Counted from the first letter of the stretch, positions 10,365-20,671 are shown. The stretch is DNA of 64,000 nt from Daphnia pulex (GCF_021134715.1 NC_060027.1:620001-684000), one strand, 5' to 3'. Translations and numbers: made by a program. The notes: generated by a model from the letters alone, not told the origin.

Positions 10365-11041
10365 TCAAACATGGGTAAATTTTCTGTTTTTATATGGAGT
10401 TATGTATCAATTTCTATTTTGTTTTCTCTTTGTTAACATGCCAGATATTTATGCATATTAATTGTTCAATTATTTATTGCTTAGTCGTACAAAAGGGCAA
10501 GGAAAAGGCGAAATAATTCAGCAGCCGAGTGAGCATCTCCGACACGGTAACAGCAACTGCAGTGCACCATTTGTCACCAACTGCATTCTTCGTCGAATTG
10601 CTAGTTTGATATCATGGGTAAACATTTTTACATCGAATTGTGAATCAACTTTCTATTTGTTAACATGCCAGTCATAATGTTCACATAATTATTTGTCTAG
10701 TTATGGTCAACTATGGCGTCGTCCTGCTGTTGGGTGATGCATCGTTGATGGCTGGTTCAGCCACTGCCCATTGGTGTGCCGATGACTCCTGGTAAGGCGG
10801 ATAACAAATTGCAACCCCGCCACCTTACTACACAACATACAACACGACCAGTTGCTACACCGTGGCCCCCCAGTACTGCACCAAGGCTCCAGAATATTAC
10901 ATCACAACTTATGCTGCCCTGAGCTACTACACCGAATCCTTGCAGTATTATTCTTCCCCGAGCTACGCTGCTAAAGGGTCGAGTACTACACCGATGCTCC
11001 GAAGTACTACACCACCAAGGCACCGTAGTACTACACCACTA
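10365..11041 (+). pseudogene. Decayed Tyr/Thr-rich secreted repeat protein gene, units 1-2, left arm
   Basis: Unit 1 is only a leader and ATG exon (10371-10374). Unit 2 repeats the leader, has an ATGG|GTAAAC exon at 10614-10617 and a second exon from 10701 reading MVNYGVVLLLGDASLMAGSA, a clear signal peptide. A frameshift after it leads to a stop at the TGGTAA near 10792. Beyond this the original frame can still be read in pieces: YYTTYNTTSCYTVAPQYC, then KAPEYYITTYAALSYYTES and SSPSYAAKG, then another frameshift. The Tyr/Thr/Pro/Ala repeats suggest a secreted structural (cuticle-, shell- or adhesive-like) protein. I recall similar families in Daphnia but cannot name one. The frameshifts make it a pseudogene. 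Confidence 0.65.
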
Positions 11042-11116
11042 CATATCATGGGTAAATATTTGTTACGTTGAGTTTTAATATGCCAAATACTAAATATACA
11101 AATTATTTATTGGATA

Positions 11117-12177
11117 GTCGTATGAAAGGAGAGAAAAGGTGAAAGAATTCAGCAGCCGATTTAGGATCTCCGTTACGTCAACAGGAACTGCCGTGCACCA
11201 TTTTCATCAACTTCATTCTTCGTCGTATCACAAATTTTAAATAAAGGTAAATATTTTTCCATAGAGTTGTGAATCAACTCTATTTCTTTCTATTAGTTTT
11301 TATGCCAGTACCATAATTGAAAATTAATGTTAAAATTTATTAATCGTCTAGTTAACTATGTCGTCTTGCTGCTGTTGGGTGTAGTAACGTTGATAGCCGG
11401 GTCGACCACTGGTGTACCGATATCTCCTGGGTATGGTGGGTATCAACAACAACATACGCAATAACCGCTTACTACACTGAAGATTGTAAGTGCCACACCA
11501 CCGAGGATCAACTTTTTACCCCATCGAAGCGCCCAAGTACTGCACTACAACCTACGTCGCCCCAGCTTACACCACGCAGGGAGCGGAGTACTACACCACG
11601 CAGGGAGCGGAGTACTACACCACGCAGGGAGCGGAGTACTACACCACGCAGGGAGCGGAGTACTACACCACGCAGGGAGCGGAGTACTACACCACGCAGG
11701 GAGCGGAGTACTACACCACGCAGGGAGCGGAGTACTACACCACGCAGGGAGCGGAGTACTACACCACGCAGGGAGCGGAGTACTACACCACGCAGGGAGC
11801 GGAGTACTACACCACGCAGGGAGCGGAGTACTACACCACGCAGGGAGCGGAGTACTACACCACGCAGGGAGCGGAGTACTACACCACGCAGGGAGCGGAG
11901 TACTACACCACGCAGGGAGCGGAGTACTACACCACGCAGGGAGCGGAGTACTACACCACGCAGGGAGCGGAGTACTACACCACGCAGGGAGCGGAGTACT
12001 ACACCAAGGCTCCAGTTTACTTCACTACAACCTACTTTTAAAGTACTACACCACCAAAGGCATTCGAGTAGAAGCTCCGAAAGCACATCTCTGCCCCGAG
12101 TTACTACACCATTAACGCAGCCGAATTATACCCCAAACTACGATTCCGCAATATTCTACAAGGAAATTCCTTATTAC
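11117..12177 (+). pseudogene. Decayed Tyr/Thr-rich repeat protein gene, unit 3 with minisatellite, left arm
   Basis: Third unit of the same family. The leader resembles that of unit 2, but where unit 2 has ATCATGG|GTAAAC this one has ATAAAG|GTAAAT, so the start codon is gone. Exon 2 from 11352 reads NYVVLLLLGVVTLIAGSTTG, a signal-peptide core, then VPISPGYGGYQQQ and a stop. After a frameshift comes TTYAITAYYTEDCKC and after another EAPKYCTTTYVAPAYTTQG, leading into 18 copies of an 8-residue repeat (TTQGAEYY). It ends KAPVYFTTTYF. At least two frameshifts plus the missing start argue for a pseudogene, although an ORF of 183 codons (11490-12041) spans the array. Confidence 0.65.
11571..12002 (+). 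repeat. 24-base coding minisatellite, 18 copies
   Basis: Eighteen head-to-tail copies, with no differences I could see, of a 24-base unit beginning ACCACGCAGGGAGCGG and ending AGTACTAC. It encodes TTQGAEYY in the gene's frame and LRSLRGVV in an open antisense frame. Perfect identity between units implies recent expansion or homogenisation. The mirrored array in the right arm has 25 units. Confidence 0.95.
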
Positions 12178-12714
12178 TAGAGCCGAAATTTCTACTTGAG
12201 GTTATTTATATTTATCGGTTATTTCATGGTAATTGGTCGTTGGGAATTAATTATTGATCTTAAATGAGAAAATAAAAGTTTTAATACGGGTAATTCTTTT
12301 GTAAGACTTTGTTAATAACTTCAAGCCTGTTAACATTGCTACAGGTGTCTTTTGGTGTTGGATTTCTTCAAGGCCAGAATGCTGAGTTGTAAATTGTTTG
12401 ACTACTGCCTTAGTTCCTCTACATGTTCTTGTGGTTTGACGATGACGTTTCAAGGGTAAATAAGAAAGAAACTTGTAACCGTTGATTTTTTCAAATCTTA
12501 TTAGTAGTTGGCTAGTGACTGACCTTAGTATAAATGAAAGACTTTGAAGTTGAGAAAAATATATTGATACAATTCCTAAACAAACCTTGGTATTAATTTA
12601 GAAACAATGAACAAAAGACTTAAAAAAAGAATTGTGTTATATTGTCCCACCTCCACCCACAATTCCACCACATTTTACAGTCACATACATACATACACAT
12701 ATACATACACTAAG
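12178..12714. other. Arm DNA without a supported gene
   Basis: AT-rich arm sequence. A minus-strand ORF of 68 codons at 12247-12453 (mirrored at 17566-17772) is open in both arms but has no recognisable features. A (CATA)n-like stretch lies near 12680-12710. Confidence 0.4.
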
Positions 12715-12990
12715 TTAACCCATTGGCTGCCACGCCATACAACCCGTAGGTTGCTCTCTACTACACTACGCGCCACGTCAGAAGGATCCATGACCAAGTG
12801 GGACTTGCCATTGCTGACAAGTCCGTGCTGAAAAGGGGGAACTATGGTGCATTGCCTGAAACAGGCGCCTTGCGGCAGATTTTGGGCTTGGCGACTCTCC
12901 GACCCCGCGGCTTGTAAACCACGAGACCGAACAGCGCGGCCCGTGCTAAGGAGCTAGGGGAGAACAAAGGCGTGGCAGCCAACGGGTTAA
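12715..12990. mobile_element. piggyBac-type MITE, left arm
   Basis: A 268-base non-coding segment flanked by TTAA on both sides (12715-12718 and 12987-12990) with terminal inverted repeats: CCCATTGGCTGCCACGCC at the left end and the inverse of CCCGTTGGCTGCCACGCC at the right. The TTAA target duplication with a CCC-starting terminus is the signature of the piggyBac superfamily. It holds no transposase, so it is a non-autonomous element. It is GC-richer than its surroundings. Confidence 0.85.
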
Positions 12991-13241
12991 CTAACACTAA
13001 CACAAACGAAATAATACCAACAATACTATGATCCACGTTGATGACGAGTCTCGGAATTCCATCTTCTCGACGTCTCCTCTGCATTACCTGAATAAAGACA
13101 AAACAATTTTTATTTAGTGACATGCCAATAAAAGTTACATAATACAGATAGAAACAATAATCAGGTTTTTAAGCTCAAACATTTAAAGATTCAATTTTTT
13201 TAACTTAAAATCAAGCTCGCAATATTGAGAACAGTAAACAG

Positions 13242-13631
13242 AACAAAGCTCACTTGCTAGTCTTGAAAAAAAAAATTCCGGAAGTATACCGGAAGTAACC
13301 ACAGCGCCTCAACCATTAAGCTGTCGTCAAATTAAACCACATATTCGTGATCTCCATGAAATTTGGGGTCGAATAGGTGTGATTTAAACGAAATCCAAAA
13401 TTTGGCCAAAATCGAGAATTTTCCTGAACTATAGTTCAGGAAAATTTTCAAAACCGGAAGTACGAAAACGTAAAAAAGATTACATGAACTTTGTCACAAA
13501 TTTGATGAGGATCACGAATATGTGGTTCTTTTGCTCCTGGAATGAATATTTACTGAACTACTGACTGAAATGAGCAAACCGGAAGTAAAAAAAAAAAGCA
13601 CTTATCGAAAATTTAACAAGTGAGCTTTGTT
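13242..13631. mobile_element. Self-complementary MITE-like element, left arm
   Basis: Outer inverted repeats AACAAAGCTCACTTG (13242-13256) and its reverse complement (13617-13631) enclose two largely complementary halves. Inside, ACCGGAAGT motifs and ATATTCGTGATC/GATCACGAATAT pairs face each other. A perfect 30-base palindrome at 13417-13446, centred on ACTATAGT, marks the middle. It has no coding capacity. I cannot assign a superfamily. Confidence 0.7.
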
Positions 13632-13873
13632 GCTGGAATAGTAATCGTCAGTTATCACTAAATATTTCAACAAAATAACTGACAATAAATGTTTAAAGAG
13701 ATGTGCAAAGTAACTGAAACTGACTGTTTTGACAGCTGCAAATTATCAAAAAGCCATCTAGCGTTGGAAAAAAGAAACGTCCAAGTAAAACTTCGTTTGA
13801 GCGTAATAAAGGCCTGATTTTGGAAACTATATCACAGACAGAGTCTAACGCACCTAGACTATTAATAGATAAC

Positions 13874-14140
13874 CTACGAAAATAAGTCAATTGTTGGGTA
13901 CCTGGGCATAATCCCGTGGTGAGTGACTCCAGGTGTGTAACAGCGGACGGAAGCGATCACTGAAGGTGTCCAGAAACTCGCCAAGTCGCCAATGAAGTAA
14001 AACAAATTGTGTTTAGAAGCAGTGAAGCTAGATGAGCGAAGATAAGCATGGAGAAGAACGTTGATGGAAGTCCCTCTTCCGTCATGGACAAAGGTCAGCA
14101 TGGGCACAAGAATCTCCGTGCCAGGACCACACGATTCCAT
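13874..14140 (-). other. Unidentified 88-codon ORF with splice signals, left arm
   Basis: Mirror image of 15879-16145. The ORF reads MESCGPGTEILVPMLTFVHD and onward. It is flanked by an acceptor (ATTTTACAG) and a donor (CCCAG|GTACCC), which would define a 255-base exon with a multiple of three bases. No family is recognised. It could be an exon of an unknown transcript carried by the arm. Confidence 0.3.
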
Positions 14141-14369
14141 AAAGAAACTGCGTGCTCTGTAAAATAAAATGTTTCACATTAATGAAAATATAACAAAGAA
14201 TAAAGCATATCAATCTTTACCTTTTCTAAGAAGCACACTGAAATGTTCATGATGAAAAAACCGTAATAATGGAATTCACAGCAACCATTACTCCACGTGT
14301 TGAGATAAATTTCCTGATTCTCAAGAAAGTGTCATGAAGTATTGCAGTAGCATGGTGATAGGTGGTTCA

Positions 14370-14995
14370 CTCTTCATGTCACTGAAACTCTAAGTGGAAA
14401 TGGGACAAGGAAATTCTCTATGTTATTTACAAATTTACACAAATTTACCTATGAGAAATAACTCTGTACCTATCTCTTAGCTGGGTTGCCTTCTAAACAA
14501 AATTAAAAACAGCCATAACAACAAACATGCTGTTGCAAGGTACACCACCAAAATTGCGAGCTTCAGAAAAGATCCTATGGTTCAAGAATACTTATGTTAT
14601 ACATGAAAATCTGAATTTTAATGGTCTGGTAGCAGTAATGGAGAAATACCTGAACTCGGCAGATTTGTATTCCACTATATGCGAGTTTCAAACATCAGTT
14701 TTAGGCTTTTGGCTGCATGAGGATCTAATGGACGGAAATTGACTGAGTGCTAAGTCAACTTGTTGGAATGACTGACAGTACATCTAAAATTTGAAGACAA
14801 AAAATGATACAGTATAAAAATAAGGAAACTAGGTAAATATAAACCTACATGTGCTACAAAGTTCAATTTGGTATGTGAAATCATAGGAATATAAGTATAA
14901 ATTTGCAACAACAATTTGTTTCGCTCATTTCGCCTCGTTTCACCATGAAAGAACAACAAGGGCGACACTAGCGACATCTGGTAATAAGTTTTGAA
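14370..14995 (+). repeat. Inner repeat element, left copy
   Basis: Segment from TCTTCATGTCACTGAAAC to the centre of the palindrome. It exists in three places: here, mirrored at about 15023-15649, and as a more diverged direct copy at about 20672-21306. It carries a 71-codon ORF (14527-14742, MLLQGTPPKLRASEK and onward) that is open in both arms but broken by an early stop in the third copy, so it is unlikely to be a conserved gene. Confidence 0.7.
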
Positions 14996-15022
14996 TCAAG
15001 TTGCCAACTCAAAACGGAACTC
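14996..15022. other. Spacer at the centre of the palindrome
   Basis: 27 bases not shared by the two arms. They contain the short GTTGCCAAC motif. With arms of about 5 kb this would be the loop of a cruciform. Confidence 0.75.
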
Positions 15023-15649
15023 TTCAAAACTCATTACCAGATGTCGCTAATTTCGCCCATGTTGTTGTTCTTTCATGGTGGAACGAGGCGAAATGAACGA
15101 AACAAATTGTTGCAAATTTATACTTAATTCCTGTGATTTCAATTACCAAATTGAACTTTGTAGCACATGTAGGTTTATATTTACCTAGTTTCCTTATTTT
15201 TATGCTGTATAATTTTATTTCTTCAAATTTTAGATGCATACTGTCAGTCATTCCAACAAGTTGACTTAGCGCTCAGTCAATTTCCGTCCATTAGATCCTC
15301 ATGCAGCCAAAATCCTAAAACTGATGTTTGAAACTCGCATATAGTGGAATACAAATCTGCCGAGTTCAGGTATTTCTCCATTACTGCTACCAGACCATTA
15401 AAATTCAGATTTTCATGTATAACATAAGTATTCTTGAACCATAGGATCTTTTCTGAAGCTCGCAATTTTGGTGGTGTACCTTGCAACAGCATGTTTGTTG
15501 TTATGGCTGTTTTTAATTTTGTTTAGAAGGCAACCCAGCTAAGAGATAGGTACAGAGTTATTTCTCATAGGTAAATTTGTGTAAATTTGTAAATAACATA
15601 GAGAATTTCCTTGTCCCATTTCCACTTAGAGTTTCAGTGACATGAAGAG
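15023..15649 (-). repeat. Inner repeat element, right copy
   Basis: Mirror of 14370-14995. Near the centre it differs from the left copy; for example it reads TATGCATCTAAAATTTG where the left has TACATCTAAAATTTG. In this it matches the third copy at 21073-21086, so the right copy keeps the older state at that site. Confidence 0.7.
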
Positions 15650-15862
15650 TGAACCACCTATCACCATGCTACTGCAATACTTCATGACACTTTCTTGAGA
15701 ATCAGGAAATTTATCTCAACACGTGGAGTAATGGTTGCTGTGAATTCCATTATTACGGTTTTTTCATCATGAACATTTCAGTGTGCTTCTTAGAAAAGGT
15801 AAAGATTGATATGCTTTATTCTTTGTTATATTTTCATTAATGTGAAACATTTTATTTTACAG

Positions 15863-16145
15863 AGCACGCAGTTTCTTTATGGAATCGTGTGGTCCTGGCA
15901 CGGAGATTCTTGTGCCCATGCTGACCTTTGTCCATGACGGAAGAGGGACTTCCATCAACGTTCTTCTCCATGCTTATCTTCGCTCATCTAGCTTCACTGC
16001 TTCTAAACACAATTTGTTTTACTTCATTGGCGACTTGGCGAGTTTCTGGACACCTTCAGTGATCGCTTCCGTCCGCTGTTACACACCTGGAGTCACTCAC
16101 CACGGGATTATGCCCAGGTACCCAACAATTGACTTATTTTCGTAG
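15863..16145 (+). other. Unidentified 88-codon ORF with splice signals, right arm
   Basis: Identical mirror of the left-arm ORF. The acceptor TTTTATTTTACAG precedes 15863, and the donor CCCAG|GTACCC follows 16117. A possible preceding exon end (TTAGAAAAG|GTAAAG) lies near 15799. The frame joins are not conclusive. Confidence 0.3.
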
Positions 16146-16387
16146 GTTATCTATTAATAGTCTAGGTGCGTTAGACTCTGTCTGTGATATAGTTTCCAAA
16201 ATCAGGCCTTTATTACGCTCAAACGAAGTTTTACTTGGACGTTTCTTTTTTCCAACGCTAGATGGCTTTTTGATAATTTGCAGCTGTCAAAACAGTCAGT
16301 TTCAGTTACTTTGCACATCTCTTTAAACATTTATTGTCAGTTATTTTGTTGAAATATTTAGTGATAACTGACGATTACTATTCCAGC

Positions 16388-16777
16388 AACAAAGCTCACT
16401 TGTTAAATTTTCGATAAGTGCTTTTTTTTTTTACTTCCGGTTTGCTCATTTCAGTCAGTAGTTCAGTAAATATTCATTCCAGGAGCAAAAGAACCACATA
16501 TTCGTGATCCTCATCAAATTTGTGACAAAGTTCATGTAATCTTTTTTACGTTTTCGTACTTCCGGTTTTGAAAATTTTCCTGAACTATAGTTCAGGAAAA
16601 TTCTCGATTTTGGCCAAATTTTGGATTTCGTTTAAATCACACCTATTCGACCCCAAATTTCATGGAGATCACGAATATGTGGTTTAATTTGACGACAGCT
16701 TAATGGTTGAGGCGCTGTGGTTACTTCCGGTATACTTCCGGAATTTTTTTTTTCAAGACTAGCAAGTGAGCTTTGTT
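16388..16777. mobile_element. Self-complementary MITE-like element, right arm
   Basis: Mirror copy of 13242-13631 with the same outer inverted repeats and the same 30-base central palindrome (16573-16602). Confidence 0.7.
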
Positions 16778-17028
16778 CTGTTTACTGTTCTCAATATTGC
16801 GAGCTTGATTTTAAGTTAAAAAAATTGAATCTTTAAATGTTTGAGCTTAAAAACCTGATTATTGTTTCTATCTGTATTATGTAACTTTTATTGGCATGTC
16901 ACTAAATAAAAATTGTTTTGTCTTTATTCAGGTAATGCAGAGGAGACGTCGAGAAGATGGAATTCCGAGACTCGTCATCAACGTGGATCATAGTATTGTT
17001 GGTATTATTTCGTTTGTGTTAGTGTTAG

Positions 17029-17304
17029 TTAACCCGTTGGCTGCCACGCCTTTGTTCTCCCCTAGCTCCTTAGCACGGGCCGCGCTGTTCGGTCTCGTGG
17101 TTTACAAGCCGCGGGGTCGGAGAGTCGCCAAGCCCAAAATCTGCCGCAAGGCGCCTGTTTCAGGCAATGCACCATAGTTCCCCCTTTTCAGCACGGACTT
17201 GTCAGCAATGGCAAGTCCCACTTGGTCATGGATCCTTCTGACGTGGCGCGTAGTGTAGTAGAGAGCAACCTACGGGTTGTATGGCGTGGCAGCCAATGGG
17301 TTAA
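17029..17304. mobile_element. piggyBac-type MITE, right arm
   Basis: Mirror copy of 12715-12990, again flanked by TTAA (17029-17032 and 17301-17304). Presence at the paired position in both arms shows that it inserted before the arms were duplicated or was copied between them afterwards. Confidence 0.85.
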
Positions 17305-17841
17305 CTTAGTGTATGTATATGTGTATGTATGTATGTGACTGTAAAATGTGGTGGAATTGTGGGTGGAGGTGGGACAATATAACACAATTCTTTTTTTAAG
17401 TCTTTTGTTCATTGTTTCTAAATTAATACCAAGGTTTGTTTAGGAATTGTATCAATATATTTTTCTCAACTTCAAAGTCTTTCATTTATACTAAGGTCAG
17501 TCACTAGCCAACTACTAATAAGATTTGAAAAAATCAACGGTTACAAGTTTCTTTCTTATTTACCCTTGAAACGTCATCGTCAAACCACAAGAACATGTAG
17601 AGGAACTAAGGCAGTAGTCAAACAATTTACAACTCAGCATTCTGGCCTTGAAGAAATCCAACACCAAAAGACACCTGTAGCAATGTTAACAGGCTTGAAG
17701 TTATTAACAAAGTCTTACAAAAGAATTACCCGTATTAAAACTTTTATTTTCTCATTTAAGATCAATAATTAATTCCCAACGACCAATTACCATGAAATAA
17801 CCGATAAATATAAATAACCTCAAGTAGAAATTTCGGCTCTA

Positions 17842-18835
17842 GTAATAAGGAATTTCCTTGTAGAATATTGCGGAATCGTAGTTTGGGGTATAATTCGGCT
17901 GCGTTAATGGTGTAGTAACTCGGGGCAGAGATGTGCTTTCGGAGCTTCTACTCGAATGCCTTTGGTGGTGTAGTACTTTAAAAGTAGGTTGTAGTGAAGT
18001 AAACTGGAGCCTTGGTGTAGTACTCCGCTCCCTGCGTGGTGTAGTACTCCGCTCCCTGCGTGGTGTAGTACTCCGCTCCCTGCGTGGTGTAGTACTCCGC
18101 TCCCTGCGTGGTGTAGTACTCCGCTCCCTGCGTGGTGTAGTACTCCGCTCCCTGCGTGGTGTAGTACTCCGCTCCCTGCGTGGTGTAGTACTCCGCTCCC
18201 TGCGTGGTGTAGTACTCCGCTCCCTGCGTGGTGTAGTACTCCGCTCCCTGCGTGGTGTAGTACTCCGCTCCCTGCGTGGTGTAGTACTCCGCTCCCTGCG
18301 TGGTGTAGTACTCCGCTCCCTGCGTGGTGTAGTACTCCGCTCCCTGCGTGGTGTAGTACTCCGCTCCCTGCGTGGTGTAGTACTCCGCTCCCTGCGTGGT
18401 GTAGTACTCCGCTCCCTGCGTGGTGTAGTACTCCGCTCCCTGCGTGGTGTAGTACTCCGCTCCCTGCGTGGTGTAGTACTCCGCTCCCTGCGTGGTGTAG
18501 TACTCCGCTCCCTGCGTGGTGTAGTACTCCGCTCCCTGCGTGGTGTAGTACTCCGCTCCCTGCGTGGTGTAGTACTCCGCTCCCTGCGTGGTGTAGTACT
18601 CCGCTCCCTGCGTGGTGTAAGCTGGGGCGACGTAGGTTGTAGTGCAGTACTTGGGCGCTTCGATGGGGTAAAAAGTTGATCCTCGGTGGTGTGGCACTTA
18701 CAATCTTCAGTGTAGTAAGCGGTTATTGCGTATGTTGTTGTTGATACCCACCATACCCAGGAGATATCGGTACACCAGTGGTCGACCCGGCTATCAACGT
18801 TACTACACCCAACAGCAGCAAGACGACATAGTTAA
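17842..18835 (-). pseudogene. Decayed Tyr/Thr-rich repeat protein gene, unit 3, right arm
   Basis: Mirror of 11352-12177, with the same premature stop, the same frameshifts and the same lost start codon. The long array makes a 239-codon ORF (18697-17978) in which 25 TTQGAEYY repeats run between YVAPAYTTQG and KAPVYFTTTYF. Shared disabling changes mean that decay came before the arms were last homogenised. Confidence 0.65.
18017..18616 (-). repeat. 24-base coding minisatellite, 25 copies
   Basis: Mirrored array of the same 24-base unit, 600 bases, units identical to those in the left arm. The seven extra units are the only length difference found between the arms. Confidence 0.95.
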
Positions 18836-19145
18836 CTAGACGATTAATAAATTTTAACATTAATTTTCAATTATGGTACTGGCATAAAAACTAATAGAAA
18901 GAAATAGAGTTGATTCACAACTCTATGGAAAAATATTTACCTTTATTTAAAATTTGTGATACGACGAAGAATGAAGTTGATGAAAATGGTGCACGGCAGT
19001 TCCTGTTGACGTAACGGAGATCCTAAATCGGCTGCTGAATTCTTTCACCTTTTCTCTCCTTTCATACGACTATCCAATAAATAATTTGTATATTTAGTAT
19101 TTGGCATATTAAAACTCAACGTAACAAATATTTACCCATGATATG

Positions 19146-19822
19146 TAGTGGTGTAGTACTACGGTGCCTTGGTGGTGTAGTACTTCGGAGCATCGGTGTA
19201 GTACTCGACCCTTTAGCAGCGTAGCTCGGGGAAGAATAATACTGCAAGGATTCGGTGTAGTAGCTCAGGGCAGCATAAGTTGTGATGTAATATTCTGGAG
19301 CCTTGGTGCAGTACTGGGGGGCCACGGTGTAGCAACTGGTCGTGTTGTATGTTGTGTAGTAAGGTGGCGGGGTTGCAATTTGTTATCCGCCTTACCAGGA
19401 GTCATCGGCACACCAATGGGCAGTGGCTGAACCAGCCATCAACGATGCATCACCCAACAGCAGGACGACGCCATAGTTGACCATAACTAGACAAATAATT
19501 ATGTGAACATTATGACTGGCATGTTAACAAATAGAAAGTTGATTCACAATTCGATGTAAAAATGTTTACCCATGATATCAAACTAGCAATTCGACGAAGA
19601 ATGCAGTTGGTGACAAATGGTGCACTGCAGTTGCTGTTACCGTGTCGGAGATGCTCACTCGGCTGCTGAATTATTTCGCCTTTTCCTTGCCCTTTTGTAC
19701 GACTAAGCAATAAATAATTGAACAATTAATATGCATAAATATCTGGCATGTTAACAAAGAGAAAACAAAATAGAAATTGATACATAACTCCATATAAAAA
19801 CAGAAAATTTACCCATGTTTGA
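19146..19822 (-). pseudogene. Decayed Tyr/Thr-rich repeat protein gene, units 1-2, right arm
   Basis: Mirror of 10365-11041 with the same signal-peptide exon and the same frameshifts. The mirrored TATA box is at 19923-19930 and the initiator at 19896-19900. Confidence 0.65.
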
Positions 19823-20260
19823 AAACTGATACACGATTAAGAATGCAGCTGATGGCAAATGGAGCAGCTGTTACCGTGTCGGAGGTACTCGCTCGACTGA
19901 TACCTGTCGATTTTTCTCTCTCCTTTTATACGACTTTTTCTCACCCCTCCTCTTAAGCCTTGCGGTTATTTTACCTTCTTGATAATGATGTAAAACGTCC
20001 CGTTCTCGCCCAACCTCTACACCACTGCATGACACGTTTTACTTAAAGATCTCCATGACCTTCGATTGAAATGCAAACTGGCCTTTCTTTGTGCAGGTGA
20101 CGTTGCTGGGGATGGGTCTACAAAAACCAATATCAAAATGAATACCAAATAGCTTACCTTTGCGGCTATTGACCCTGCTTTGAGAATGACGAAACACGTG
20201 TCATTCTCACCCAACCTCTAAACCACCGCATGCCAGTTTTACGTAAAATTTCTCGTGACC

Positions 20261-20671
20261 TTCAAGCGAGAAGGACATCCTGTCTGGACAAACTGGCCGA
20301 CCTGTCTGCAGGTTGATTTGCATGCAAAAAATCACAATGAATATATGCAAGAATTTTAACGAATCGAAAACTCCTCACACATGTTGACTGTAAAGTTACC
20401 TCGAGTATGAGTGCGGATTCCCTAGAGTCCACAGAGCTATTTTTCCAAACTGATATCAAGACGTCGCTAAAGGCCAGTAACGGCAACCAGCGCCAACTCC
20501 ATAGATCCCAAAGCGAAATTCATAACTTTCGTGGTTGCGCATTTGTTGGAAAGAATAAAATGATTATGGCTATATGGAATTATGGATTTAAAAAATAAAA
20601 TTGTTTCCTATTATATTTCTGTATTCATGTACAGATCTGGTACATGAACATTCACATTGCAGATTATTCAC
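20261..20671. other. Right flank of the palindrome, no gene assigned
   Basis: Unique DNA. On the minus strand a good donor (CTCGAG|GTAACT) lies near 20400, after an open stretch reading DVLISVWKNSSVDSRESA. I could not connect it to a start or to another exon, so no gene is called. Confidence 0.3.

Larger units (their letters stand above)
9927..14995 (+). repeat. Left arm of a giant inverted repeat (palindrome)
   Basis: This arm is the reverse complement of 15023-20260. Positions pair as x to 30187-x on the outer side of the minisatellite and x to 30019-x on the inner side; the 168-base difference is seven extra 24-base units in the other arm. I compared promoters, ORFs, MITEs and poly(A) tracts and found no differences outside the array until about 14705. 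From there to the centre the arms differ at roughly one base in ten, with indels. The outer boundary is sharp at GGTCACGAGAA. Confidence 0.95.
15023..20260 (-). repeat. Right arm of the giant inverted repeat
   Basis: Reverse complement of the left arm (9927-14995), longer by 168 bases because its minisatellite has 25 rather than 18 units. The innermost 300 bases (15023 to about 15315) differ from the left arm at about 10 percent of positions. One visible difference in the shared 71-codon ORF is synonymous (GGC versus GGA). Its outer boundary lies at TTCTCGTGACC, beyond which the flanks are unrelated. Confidence 0.95.

Noticed and set aside
11571-12002. The 24-base array as a CRISPR-like repeat
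   Set aside because: Units are directly adjacent with no unique spacers, in frame with a protein, in a eukaryotic genome.
14527-14742. 71-codon ORF present in both arms as a real gene
   Set aside because: It lies in a repeat element, is broken in the third copy, and has no recognisable motif or splice partners.
9927-20260. The palindrome dismissed as an assembly fold-back artefact
   Set aside because: The centre is the most diverged part and array lengths differ between arms, the opposite of what a folded read would give. It cannot be fully excluded without reads.
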